Shown piece after piece: positions 38,578-46,815 of a stretch of 64,000 bases of DNA. Below the pieces are notes generated by a model. The model was not told where the DNA came from. It saw only the letters and a program-made list of their open reading frames with translations, and ran no database searches. The translations under genes were made by a program, and so were the position numbers. Source of the stretch: Salinisphaera sp052044135 (GTDB lineage Bacteria; Pseudomonadota; Gammaproteobacteria; Nevskiales; Salinisphaeraceae); assembly GCF_052044135.1 (NCBI RefSeq), contig NZ_JBQDYF010000014.1, positions 1 through 64,000 of the forward strand, in the 5' to 3' direction. Within the stretch, counting starts at the first letter, position 1. Each line of letters begins with the position of its first letter.

Positions 38578-40074
38578 TCAGCTTCTGCTGGCCAGTTGTT
38601 GCGCTTGCGGCGGCGGAATCTTCAGCGTCTGGCCAGCCTGCAGCCTGTTGCTGTTCATGTCGTTGTAGCGACGCAGCGCCGGCACGCTCACCCCGTAGGT
38701 CTGCGCGATCTGCGAAAGCGTGTCGCCGCGCTTAACACGATGCTGCTGGTCGGCGGCGATATAGGTCGACGGCCGGTAGCTCGCGAAATACCCCTTGATG
38801 CCGCGCAGCATGGCCGCGGCCAGTCCGTTCTGGTAGCGCGCACGCGCCAGCCGGTGTTCGGTCGCGCGATTGGAGATGAAGTTGGTCTCGACCAGAATCG
38901 ACGGAATATCCGGTGACTTCAGGACCATGAAGCCGGCCTGCTGCACCCGGCTCTTGTGCAGCGAGCCGAGGTCATCGAGCTGGGCCAGCACACGCCGACC
39001 GGCATCCATGCTGGCCTCGATACTCTGACTTTGTGACAGATCCAGCACGAATGACGCCAGACTGGAATTCTTGTTCTTCAAGCTGACCCCGCCGACCATG
39101 TCGGCGCTGTTCTCGCGCTGGGCCAGCCAACGCGCATGTTCGCTGGTCGCGCCATGCGGCGAAAGCGCATAAACCGAGGCCCCCTTTGCCCCGCCGCCGT
39201 CCGGCGATGCATCGCAATGAATCGAAATAAAGAAATCGGCCTTGTCCCGCCGCGCGATCACCATGCGCTGGCGCAGGCCGACGTAGTAGTCGCCGTTGCG
39301 GGTCAACACGCCCTTCATATGCGGTTGATCATCCACCATGCGCTTGAGCCGCCGCGCGATGGCCAGCGTGATATTCTTCTCCAGCAGCCCGTCCGGGCCG
39401 TGTGCGCCCGGGTCCTTGCCGCCGTGGCCGGGATCAATGGCGATAACGATGTCGCGCGATGGCGCGCGACGTTCAGGCACCCTGGGCTCATCCTGGGTCC
39501 CGGTAGCCGACCGATCGGCCGGCGAGTCGGCGGGTGTCGGCGAAGAGGCCTGCGCCATGGCGGCGGCCGACTTATCGGCAGTGGCCTGGCTATCGTCGCT
39601 GGCGGTCAATTCACCATCCGAATTTTGCGCATCCGTACTGGCGCCGGTTTGTGCCATCGCGGTGTCGGGCGCACCGTCTCGCGGATACAAGTCGAGCACG
39701 AGCCGATAGCGATGGCCGTCTGCCGGTGAGAGCATGAAACTCTTGGCGCGGATCATTTCAGCCAGATCGAGCACAACGCGCACGCCGGTGCCCTGATGCA
39801 CGCCGGTACGAATCTTTTTGATCAGGCCGCTGCCGCGGGCCTGTCCGGCGACGCGTCCGAGATTGCGCGTGTGTGGCAGATCAATCACCAGCCGTAGCGG
39901 ATGATCGACCATGAAGATATTCGGGTCGGTGTCCGCGGACAGATCGAAAACGACACGTGTTTTGTTCGGGCTCGCCGACATGCGCGCATCGTGCAGCCGT
40001 GCGACCTGGGCCGCAGCCGGCAACGTCAGCGTGAGGAAACCGAAAAAAATCAGCCATTGCACGCTACGGATCAT
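38578..40074 (-). CDS. amiB: N-acetylmuramoyl-L-alanine amidase (AMIN-Amidase_3-LysM)
   Basis: Periplasmic zinc amidase that cuts septal peptidoglycan during cell separation. The 498 residues have a signal peptide (about 1-22, LIFFGFLTLTLPAAAQ), an AMIN localisation domain (about 25-130) and an alanine/serine-rich linker (about 140-210). The Amidase_3 domain (about 212-430) has IAIDPGHGGKDPGAHGP, SIHCDASPD and SILVETNFISN. A C-terminal LysM domain (about 445-490, KRGDTLSQIAQTYGVSVPAL) binds peptidoglycan. That layout and position fit E. coli AmiB. The usual downstream neighbour mutL is displaced. Confidence 0.95.
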   Translation of the reverse strand: MIRSVQWLIFFGFLTLTLPAAAQVARLHDARMSASPNKTRVVFDLSADTDPNIFMVDHPLRLVIDLPHTRNLGRVAGQARGSGLIKKIRTGVHQGTGVRVVLDLAEMIRAKSFMLSPADGHRYRLVLDLYPRDGAPDTAMAQTGASTDAQNSDGELTASDDSQATADKSAAAMAQASSPTPADSPADRSATGTQDEPRVPERRAPSRDIVIAIDPGHGGKDPGAHGPDGLLEKNITLAIARRLKRMVDDQPHMKGVLTRNGDYYVGLRQRMVIARRDKADFFISIHCDASPDGGGAKGASVYALSPHGATSEHARWLAQRENSADMVGGVSLKNKNSSLASFVLDLSQSQSIEASMDAGRRVLAQLDDLGSLHKSRVQQAGFMVLKSPDIPSILVETNFISNRATEHRLARARYQNGLAAAMLRGIKGYFASYRPSTYIAADQQHRVKRGDTLSQIAQTYGVSVPALRRYNDMNSNRLQAGQTLKIPPPQAQQLASRS

Positions 40075-40124
40075 GTGTCACCCCGTCTCCCCCACAGGGT
40101 TCGCGAGAGAACCGTTTTCCAGAG

Positions 40125-40151
40125 ATTATCGACCGGGATCACCCGGCGCAA
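40125..40151 (-). promoter_or_regulatory. Candidate amiB promoter
   Basis: In the 132-bp gap after tsaE the minus strand reads TTGCGC, 15 bases, GATAAT. The -10 element is good, the spacing short. It would allow amiB expression apart from tsaE. Confidence 0.4.
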
Positions 40152-40206
40152 ATTTTTTGACAGGAAAAACAGGACCTAGCGTGAAGGTGTTGGCTATCCA
40201 CTTGAA

Positions 40207-40683
40207 TTATGTGCGCGATCTGAATTGCTGCAGCTTCGCGATCACCTGCCGACCCGCCGCTGAACGGGACTGAAGATGCGCAAATCGCCCCTCACCACGG
40301 TATTCCAGCGTGATGTCGAGATCCGGCGCCGGCAGAAACCCGGCACCGCGATCGGCCCATTCCACCAATACCAGGTCGGAGTCGAGGCAGATGTCGCGGA
40401 TGCCGAGAAATTCCAACTCTTCCGGGTCGCCCAGGCGATACAGGTCCAGATGATGCAGCCGCCGCCCCGACAGATCGTAGGGCTCGATCAACGTATAGCT
40501 CGGCGACACCACCGGTCCGGCATGACCGAGCCCCTGGATCGTCGCCCGCGCGAGCGCGGTCTTGCCGGCACCCAGTTCCCCCGTCAGCGTGATCACCACG
40601 CCCCGGGCGTGCACCTCGATCGCCCGTGCCAGCTGCCGGCCCAGCTGATCGGTGTCGGCCGGCGTGGGCAGGGCAACGTTCAC
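40207..40683 (-). CDS. tsaE: tRNA t6A biosynthesis ATPase TsaE
   Basis: ATPase of the TsaBDE complex that makes threonylcarbamoyl-A37 in ANN-decoding tRNAs. With a GTG start overlapping the nnrDE stop (GTGA) it has 158 residues, the family size. The P-loop is GELGAGKTALAR (35-46). Family blocks VVSPSYTLIEPY, HHLDLYRL and VLVEWADRG are present. The frame is open for another 160 codons upstream, but that part is the shadow of nnrDE. Order nnrDE-tsaE-amiB is conserved. Confidence 0.95.
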   Translation of the reverse strand: MNVALPTPADTDQLGRQLARAIEVHARGVVITLTGELGAGKTALARATIQGLGHAGPVVSPSYTLIEPYDLSGRRLHHLDLYRLGDPEELEFLGIRDICLDSDLVLVEWADRGAGFLPAPDLDITLEYRGEGRFAHLQSRSAAGRQVIAKLQQFRSRT

Positions 40684-42206
40684 GGGCGCTGCGGATTGGC
40701 CTGGCGTCGTATGCAGGGCAACAGATCGGTCGGCAACAGACCGCGCTCGCCGTCGCCGACGGCGGCCTCGTCGCCCGCCAGCGCGTGAACATAAACACCG
40801 AACACAGCGGCCTCGGCCAGCGTCATGCCCTGGGCCGCGAAACCGGCGATCACGCCAGTGAGCAAATCGCCCATGCCGCCGACCGCCATGCCGGGATTGC
40901 CCTGGGTGCACAGCCAGAGCTCGTCGGGCGTGGCGATGAGCGTGCCCGCGCCCTTGAGCGCCACCACCGCGTGGTAGCGCTCGGCCAGACGCCGCGCGGC
41001 CTGGACCCGGTCGGCGACCACATCGGCCGTCGACCACCCCAGCAGGCGCGCCGCTTCGCCGGGGTGCGGCGTGAGAATCCAGTGTTTGCGCTCGACCTGG
41101 GCGGCCGCCAGGCGATTGAGCGCATCGGCATCGACCACCAGCGGCCGATCCGAGTCGAGCGCGCGCCGCCACAGCGCATCGCCCCAGTCACCACGCCCCA
41201 GACCCGGCCCGATCGCGATCAGCGACGCCGCCGCGATCAACGCGTCCAGACGCGAAACCGCGTCGGCGGTACCCGGGTCGTCGGGCAGGCCCTGGCACAT
41301 CAACTCGGGGCGCGCCTGGCTCATCGCGCCCGCATGATCGTGATGACAGGCCACGCTGACCAGCCCGGCCCCGGCCCGCAGCGCCGACTCGGCCGACATG
41401 CGAATCGCCCCGCCCATGCCCGGCCCGCCGCCAATGCACAGCACATGACCGTTGTCGCCCTTGTGCGCGCCGCGCGGCCGCGCCGGCAGCACATGCCGCA
41501 GATCGCGATGCGTGATGCGCCGGGCCACGTGGGGCTGATCTCCGTACAGCGCATCCGGCGCGCCGAGATCGTCGAAGGCGAGCTCACCGCTGTGCGCCGC
41601 GCCGTCGCCGGTGAGCAGGCCCAGCTTGAGGCCGATGAAAGTGACCGTGGTATCGGCGACCACCGCACGCCCCCAGGTGCGCCCGGTGCCGGCATCCACG
41701 CCGGAGGCGATATCGATGGCCAGCACCCCGACGCCCCGGCCCGACGCTTCGTTGATGCGATCGATGGCCTGGGCCATGGCTCCGGTGACCTCGCGGTTCA
41801 AGCCGGTGCCGAACAGGGCATCGACGATCAGGTCGGCCTGAATCGGCTCATCGACGAAATCACGAATCTCGCCGCCGGTCTCGCGCCAGGTGTCGAATGC
41901 GCGCGCCGCGTCGCCGGTGGCCTTCGCCAGATCCAGCGGTGCGACCAGCGTCACCCGCCACCCGGCTGCCATCGCCTGGCACGCAACCAGCGCCCCATCG
42001 CCGCCGTTGTTGCCCGGCCCACAGAACACGACCAGCCGCCCCGGCATGGGCCAGTTCTGGGCCAGTTCGTCGTAGGCCGCGCGCGCAGCGCGCTCCATCA
42101 GGGCAAAACCGTCCACCCCGAATTCGTTGATGAAGCGCGTATCCAGGGCTCTGAGCTGATCGGCGTCATAGACCAGGTTCGGCAGATAATCGCTGGTTTC
42201 GGTCAT
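40680..42206 (-). CDS. nnrDE: Bifunctional NAD(P)H-hydrate epimerase / dehydratase
   Basis: Repairs damaged NAD(P)H hydrates. The 508-residue protein is the YjeF fusion. The N-terminal epimerase domain (about 1-220) has VFCGPGNNGGDGALVA and ADLIVDALFGTGLNREV. The C-terminal ADP-dependent dehydratase domain (about 230-500) has the ribokinase-like motifs HKGDNGHVLCIGGGPGMGG, GPGLGRGDWG, HPGEAARLLG, GAGTLIA and NPGMAVGGMGDLL. It starts 18 bp after pgi and overlaps tsaE by four bases. Confidence 0.95.
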   Translation of the reverse strand: MTETSDYLPNLVYDADQLRALDTRFINEFGVDGFALMERAARAAYDELAQNWPMPGRLVVFCGPGNNGGDGALVACQAMAAGWRVTLVAPLDLAKATGDAARAFDTWRETGGEIRDFVDEPIQADLIVDALFGTGLNREVTGAMAQAIDRINEASGRGVGVLAIDIASGVDAGTGRTWGRAVVADTTVTFIGLKLGLLTGDGAAHSGELAFDDLGAPDALYGDQPHVARRITHRDLRHVLPARPRGAHKGDNGHVLCIGGGPGMGGAIRMSAESALRAGAGLVSVACHHDHAGAMSQARPELMCQGLPDDPGTADAVSRLDALIAAASLIAIGPGLGRGDWGDALWRRALDSDRPLVVDADALNRLAAAQVERKHWILTPHPGEAARLLGWSTADVVADRVQAARRLAERYHAVVALKGAGTLIATPDELWLCTQGNPGMAVGGMGDLLTGVIAGFAAQGMTLAEAAVFGVYVHALAGDEAAVGDGERGLLPTDLLPCIRRQANPQRP

Positions 42207-42224
42207 ACGGAATCCGGGACGGGA

Positions 42225-43841
42225 TCAGCGGTTCCAGGCGCGGCGCACGCGGGCCACGAGTGCGGCCGTCGAGCCGTCGTGCGCGGCGGCCCGCGGCTGC
42301 TCCCCCAGTTCGTCGACGATCTGGCCGGCCATGGTCTTGCCAAGCTCCACGCCCCACTGGTCGAAGCTGTTGACGTTCCAGATCACGCCCTGCACGAACA
42401 CCTTGTGTTCGTAGGCGGCGATCAGGGCCCCGAGGTGATGCGCGTCGAGCGCATCGAGCAACAGCATGTTGCTCGGCCGGTTACCGTCGAACCGACGTGC
42501 GGCCAACCGGTGTTCGAGCGCGTCGCCCGCCAGCCCCTGGGCTTCGAGCTCGGCCTGCAGTGCATCGCTGTCGCGACCGCACATCAGGGCTTCGGCCTGG
42601 GCGATACAGTTAGCCACCCGCTCGCGCTCGCGCGCATCGCCGGCCGCCTCGGGCGACGACAGCGGCAGCACGAAGTCCAGATCCACCGCCGGATCGCCCT
42701 GGTGCAGCATCTGGAAATAGGCATGCTGGGCATTGGTGCCCACGCTGCCCCAGATGGTGGGCACGGTGGAAACGGTCGCCGGCTTGCCTTCGCGGGTCAC
42801 CGACTTGCCGTTGGATTCCATCTCCAGTTGCTGCAGGAACGCCGGCAGCGAGGCCAGGCGCTGGGCATAGGGCACCACGCAGTGGCTCCTCAAGCCCAGG
42901 AAATTGTTGTTCCAGATACCGGTCAGCGCCAGCATCGCGGGCAGATTCTCGTCCAACGGCGCCCGGCGGAAGTGCTCGTCCATGGCATGGGCGCCGGCCA
43001 GCAGCGCTTCAAACGGTTCGGGGCCGGCCGCTAGCAGGATCGACAGGCCGACCGCGGACCACAGCGAGTAGCGACCGCCGACCCAGTCCCAGAAACCGAA
43101 CATGCGCTCGATGCCGAACTCGGACACGGCCTCGGCGTTGGTGGAGACGGCCACGAAATGCTTGGCGATATCGCCCTCGCCCGCGCCGGCATCGACCAGC
43201 CACTGGCGCGCCACGCGGGCATTGGCCAGTGTTTCGGCGGTGCCGAAGGATTTGGACGTCACGATCACCAGCGTGGTGGCCGGGTCGAGGCCAGCCAGCG
43301 TGTCGTCGAGATCGGCCGGATCGACGTTGGCCACGAAATGCGGCCGCGGCCCATCGCCCGCATACAGCGCTTCGCAGATCAGGCGCGGGCCCAGGTCGGA
43401 GCCGCCGATGCCGATGTTGAGTACATCGGTGATCGGCCGGCCGGAGAAGCCGGTCCAGCGGCCGCTGCGGACCTCATCGGCGAACCCGGCCATGGCGCGG
43501 CGGACGTCGTGAACCGCTTCATCCATCGGCGCCTCGTCGGGCGCGCGCAGCGCGACGTGCCAGGCGGCCCGGTTCTCGCTGGTGTTGATGGCATGGCCGG
43601 CGAACATGTCCTCGCGCGCCTGCAATACGCCCTGCGCTTCGGCCAGTTCGAGCAGGGCCGCGCGCACGTCGTCGTCCATACGCTGCTTGGAATAGTCCAG
43701 CGTCACACCGGCCGCGGCCACGCTATAGCGCGAAGCGCGGGCTGCGTCGGCCGCAAACAGATCCAGCATCTGCTGGCTCGCGTTCTTCGCCGCCAGGGCG
43801 ACGAGGTTCTTCCAACCGGGTTGGTCGAGGGGGTCGGACAT
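42225..43841 (-). CDS. pgi: Glucose-6-phosphate isomerase
   Basis: Interconverts glucose-6-phosphate and fructose-6-phosphate. The 538 residues include signature 1 as LVIVTSKSFGTAETLANA and signature 2 near GVIWNVNSFDQWGVELGK. The sugar-phosphate contacts are IGIGGSDLGPRL, and GGRYSLWSAVGL follows. It lies 126 bp after panC and 18 bp before nnrDE, so it likely begins an operon with nnrDE and tsaE. Confidence 0.97.
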   Translation of the reverse strand: MSDPLDQPGWKNLVALAAKNASQQMLDLFAADAARASRYSVAAAGVTLDYSKQRMDDDVRAALLELAEAQGVLQAREDMFAGHAINTSENRAAWHVALRAPDEAPMDEAVHDVRRAMAGFADEVRSGRWTGFSGRPITDVLNIGIGGSDLGPRLICEALYAGDGPRPHFVANVDPADLDDTLAGLDPATTLVIVTSKSFGTAETLANARVARQWLVDAGAGEGDIAKHFVAVSTNAEAVSEFGIERMFGFWDWVGGRYSLWSAVGLSILLAAGPEPFEALLAGAHAMDEHFRRAPLDENLPAMLALTGIWNNNFLGLRSHCVVPYAQRLASLPAFLQQLEMESNGKSVTREGKPATVSTVPTIWGSVGTNAQHAYFQMLHQGDPAVDLDFVLPLSSPEAAGDARERERVANCIAQAEALMCGRDSDALQAELEAQGLAGDALEHRLAARRFDGNRPSNMLLLDALDAHHLGALIAAYEHKVFVQGVIWNVNSFDQWGVELGKTMAGQIVDELGEQPRAAAHDGSTAALVARVRRAWNR

Positions 43842-43967
43842 CGATTCCAGCCTTTGCGCCGTTTCGGCGCGAGTCAGACGATACGAAAAGGGGCGACGAC
43901 ATGCGTGCCGAGAGCATCGAGACTAGCTAAAAACGGCCGTCTCAGCCAGCGCGGGCCGGCGGCCGGA

Positions 43968-44798
43968 TCAGACCGATACGCCCATGTTGTCGATCAGGCG
44001 TGTCCGCCCGAGATACCCGGCGGCGAGTACGCGAAAATCGGTCGTGTCGGGTTCGGCCGGACCGAGATCGGCGGCACGGATCTCGAAGTAATCGGGCTCG
44101 AAACCGCCATCGACGAGCCGGGCCCAGCCACGGGCTTCCAGCCCGCGGAAATCGCGCTGCCCGGCGGCCAGCCGCTCGGCGACATCCGCGATCGCCGCCG
44201 ACAGGGTCAGGGCCTGGCGGCGCTGGGTGTTGTCCAGATAATGGTTGCGCGAGGAATACGCCAGCCCGTCATCGTCACGCACGGTCGGCACGCCCTCGAC
44301 CGCCACGTCCATGCACAGATCGGCGACCATGCGCTTGATCACGGCGAGTTGTTGGTAGTCCTTTTCGCCGAAGAAGGCCGCATCGGGATGCACGATATTG
44401 AACAGCTTGTTCACCACCGTGGCCACGCCGCGGAAATGCCCCGGCCGGCTGCGCCCGCACAGGATCTCGGTGATGCCCGAGACCTCCACCGTCGTGGCAC
44501 TGCCGCCATCCGGATACATTTCGTCGACGCCGGGCACGAACACGGCATCGACGCCGGCATGAACGAGCGCGGCGCGATCGGCATCGAAGGTGCGCGGATA
44601 GCTCGCCAGGTCCTCGTTCGGCCCGAACTGCAGCGGATTGACGAAGATGCTCGCGATCACCCGGTCGCAGCGCGCGCGCGCGGCGGCCACCAGGGCCAGA
44701 TGGCCGGCGTGGAGATTGCCCATGGTCGGCACCAGGCCGACCGTCTCGGAGCCGGCACGCCACTGGCGCACCGCATCGATGGTATTCAGGACTTGCAT
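43968..44798 (-). CDS. panC: Pantothenate synthetase
   Basis: Joins pantoate and beta-alanine with ATP to make pantothenate, the CoA precursor. From the ATG at 44798 it has 276 residues. The nucleotide-binding HxGH motif is in PTMGNLHAGH (24-33). Other family blocks are SIFVNPLQFGPNEDL, GRSRPGHFRGVATVV, GEKDYQQLAVI and SSRNHYL. It follows panB by 21 bp. An ATG four codons upstream is possible. Confidence 0.97.
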   Translation of the reverse strand: MQVLNTIDAVRQWRAGSETVGLVPTMGNLHAGHLALVAAARARCDRVIASIFVNPLQFGPNEDLASYPRTFDADRAALVHAGVDAVFVPGVDEMYPDGGSATTVEVSGITEILCGRSRPGHFRGVATVVNKLFNIVHPDAAFFGEKDYQQLAVIKRMVADLCMDVAVEGVPTVRDDDGLAYSSRNHYLDNTQRRQALTLSAAIADVAERLAAGQRDFRGLEARGWARLVDGGFEPDYFEIRAADLGPAEPDTTDFRVLAAGYLGRTRLIDNMGVSV

Positions 44799-44819
44799 GG
44801 ACGATCCCATCCCGGGAAC

Positions 44820-45656
44820 CTATTTGAAACCGTGCTCCGGCGCCGGGTAGCGGCGATCCTTGACCGCGGCGACATAGTCGGCGGTGGCGGTATCCAGGCC
44901 ATCCGCGTCCTGCATGAAGTTCTTCACGAAACGCGGTTTCTTGCCCGGCGACAACCCCAGGATGTCGTAGATCACCAGGATCTGGCCGTCGGTATCCGGC
45001 CCGGCACCGATACCGATGACCGGCACCCCGGCCTCGGCCGTGATCCGCGCGGCCAGCGACGAAGGCACGCACTCCAGCAGCAACAGATCGGCACCCGCCT
45101 GCTCCAGCAGCCGGGCATCCCGGCACATGGCCTCGGCTGCGGCCTCGTCGCGCCCCTGGACCTTGAACCCGCCCAGCTTGTGTACCAATTGCGGGCGCAG
45201 GCCGAGATGCGCACAGACCGGCACGCCGTAGGTGGCCAGATGCTCGATGGTGTCGGCGATCTCGGCGCCGCCCTCGATCTTGACCATCTTGGCGTCGCCC
45301 TCGGCCATCAGCCGGTGGGCGCCGGCAAGCGCGGCGTGCTTGGTGGCATAGGACAGAAACGGCAGATCGGTCATCACGAAGGCCCGTTCCAGGCCAGCCG
45401 CGGTGATGCGGCTGTGATAGACCATGTCGTCCATCGACACGCCGACCGTGGTCGTCGCGCCCTGGATCACCATACCGAGGCTGTCGCCGACCAACACCAC
45501 GTCGACGCCCGCGCGATCCTCGAGTGCGGCGAAGCTGGCGTCATAGGCCGTCAGGCAGGCGATTTTCTCGCCCTCGGCCTTCATCGTCGCCAGATCGCCC
45601 AGCGTCAACGGCTTGCGGGTCTGCTGCTGCAGATGCGGATAAGGACTGGTATTCAT
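44820..45656 (-). CDS. panB: Ketopantoate hydroxymethyltransferase
   Basis: First committed enzyme of pantothenate synthesis; transfers a one-carbon unit from methylene-THF to ketoisovalerate. The 278 residues show TAYDASFAALEDRAGVD, VLVGDSLGMVIQG with the metal ligand Asp, MVKIEGG, AHLGLRPQ and the active-site glutamate in LLLECVPSSLA. It starts 23 bp after the deoxynucleoside kinase gene and precedes panC. Confidence 0.97.
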   Translation of the reverse strand: MNTSPYPHLQQQTRKPLTLGDLATMKAEGEKIACLTAYDASFAALEDRAGVDVVLVGDSLGMVIQGATTTVGVSMDDMVYHSRITAAGLERAFVMTDLPFLSYATKHAALAGAHRLMAEGDAKMVKIEGGAEIADTIEHLATYGVPVCAHLGLRPQLVHKLGGFKVQGRDEAAAEAMCRDARLLEQAGADLLLLECVPSSLAARITAEAGVPVIGIGAGPDTDGQILVIYDILGLSPGKKPRFVKNFMQDADGLDTATADYVAAVKDRRYPAPEHGFK

Positions 45657-45679
45657 GGCGCGGACTATAGCATCGGCGC

Positions 45680-46309
45680 CTATGTCTGCGGCAGGGATTG
45701 CACCGTCACGGGGCGCTCCAAGGCCGAAAGCAGGGCCCGATAATCGGCGTCGTTACCGACCAGGTCCATGGCCTCGGCATCGACGCGAACCAGGCGCGTG
45801 GCGTCGTAGGTCGCGAAATGCGCGCGATACGCCGATACCACACGGGCGAGATAATCCCGTTCCAGATTCGCTTCGGCCGGCCGCCCGCGCCTGGCGATGC
45901 GTGCCATGAGCGTGTCGAGCGGCGCATCCAGATAGATCACACAGTCCGGCCGCGGCGCCTGCCACGCCAGCCGGGCGTAAATATCCTCGTACAACGCCAG
46001 CTCCGGGCCGGACAGCGTCAGCCGGGCGAACAACGGATCCTTGTCGAACATGAAGTCGGCGACGCAGCCGCCGCCGAACAGATCCGACTGGCGCAGCGAA
46101 TCGACCTGGCGGGCGCGCTGCAGCAAAAAGAACAACTGGGCCGGCAAGGCATGCGCGGCCGGATTGTCATAGAAATCGCCGAGAAACGGATTGTCGTCCG
46201 GGGCCTCGTCGAGCAGCCCGGCGTCCAGATCCGCCGCCAGCCGGCCGGCCAGCGTCGATTTGCCGACGCCGATGGGGCCTTCGATGGCGATATAGCGTCC
46301 GGCTTTCAT
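45680..46309 (-). CDS. Deoxynucleoside kinase family protein
   Basis: Predicted salvage kinase phosphorylating deoxyadenosine, deoxyguanosine or deoxycytidine. The 209-residue protein (ATG 46309) has the P-loop IEGPIGVGKSTLA (7-19), the dNK segment LPAQLFFLLQRARQVDSL and DFMFDKDPLFARLTL in place of the usual SDYLF block. CVIYLDAPLDTLMARI and RRGRPAEANLERDYL form the lid. It overlaps folK by four bases (ATGA) and precedes panB. This folK-dNK-panB order recurs in several gammaproteobacteria. Substrate preference cannot be read from sequence. Confidence 0.88.
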   Translation of the reverse strand: MKAGRYIAIEGPIGVGKSTLAGRLAADLDAGLLDEAPDDNPFLGDFYDNPAAHALPAQLFFLLQRARQVDSLRQSDLFGGGCVADFMFDKDPLFARLTLSGPELALYEDIYARLAWQAPRPDCVIYLDAPLDTLMARIARRGRPAEANLERDYLARVVSAYRAHFATYDATRLVRVDAEAMDLVGNDADYRALLSALERPVTVQSLPQT

Positions 46310-46815
46310 CGCGTTCTCGGCCACGGCTGCACGTCGTCGCAGTGCACATCCCGCAGGCAATCGACGACGCGGCCATGTGAACCGAGCACGAGCGCCGGCG
46401 CGATCTCGGCCAGCGGCACCAGTACGAAGGCGCGCCGGTGGGCGCGCGGGTGCGGCAGCACCAGATCCGCGGCGTCGAGCCGGCGCTCGTCGTAGGCGAG
46501 GATATCCAGATCGAGCGTGCGCGGGCCCCAGCGCACCTCGCGCACTCGATCGTGCGCGGCCTCGACCGCCTGCAGCGCCTGCAACAGGGCGCGCGGCGCC
46601 AGATCCGTGGCCAGCGCGGCGGCGGCATTGCAGAACATGGGTTGACCGGACGGGCCACCCACCGGTGCGGTGCGATAGAACGACGATACGGCAAGCAGCG
46701 CCACGCCTGGAGTCGCGCCCAGTGCGTCGAGCGCGCGCTCGATCTGGTCGGCCGGATCGTCCAGATTACTGCCGAGGCCGATCCAGGCGACATGCCGGCC
46801 GGCCGACCGGGTCAC
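46306..46815 (-). CDS. folK: Hydroxymethyldihydropterin pyrophosphokinase
   Basis: Transfers pyrophosphate from ATP to 6-hydroxymethyl-7,8-dihydropterin in folate synthesis. With a GTG start overlapping the pcnB stop (GTGA) it has 169 residues. Family blocks are WIGLGSNLDDP, VSSFYRTAPVGGPSGQPMF, the signature RWGPRTLDLDILAY and LPHPRAHRRAFVLVPLAEI. Longer in-frame starts lie inside the pcnB 3' end and lack family similarity. Folate feeds PanB's one-carbon donor, so grouping with panBC makes sense. Confidence 0.95.
   Translation of the reverse strand: MTRSAGRHVAWIGLGSNLDDPADQIERALDALGATPGVALLAVSSFYRTAPVGGPSGQPMFCNAAAALATDLAPRALLQALQAVEAAHDRVREVRWGPRTLDLDILAYDERRLDAADLVLPHPRAHRRAFVLVPLAEIAPALVLGSHGRVVDCLRDVHCDDVQPWPRTR

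Noticed and set aside
40626..43034. 802-codon plus-strand frame opposite nnrDE and pgi
   Set aside because: Spans three real minus-strand genes and shows no domain.
43158..45743. 861-codon plus-strand frame opposite pgi, panC and panB
   Set aside because: Antisense composition only; the three minus-strand genes are certain.
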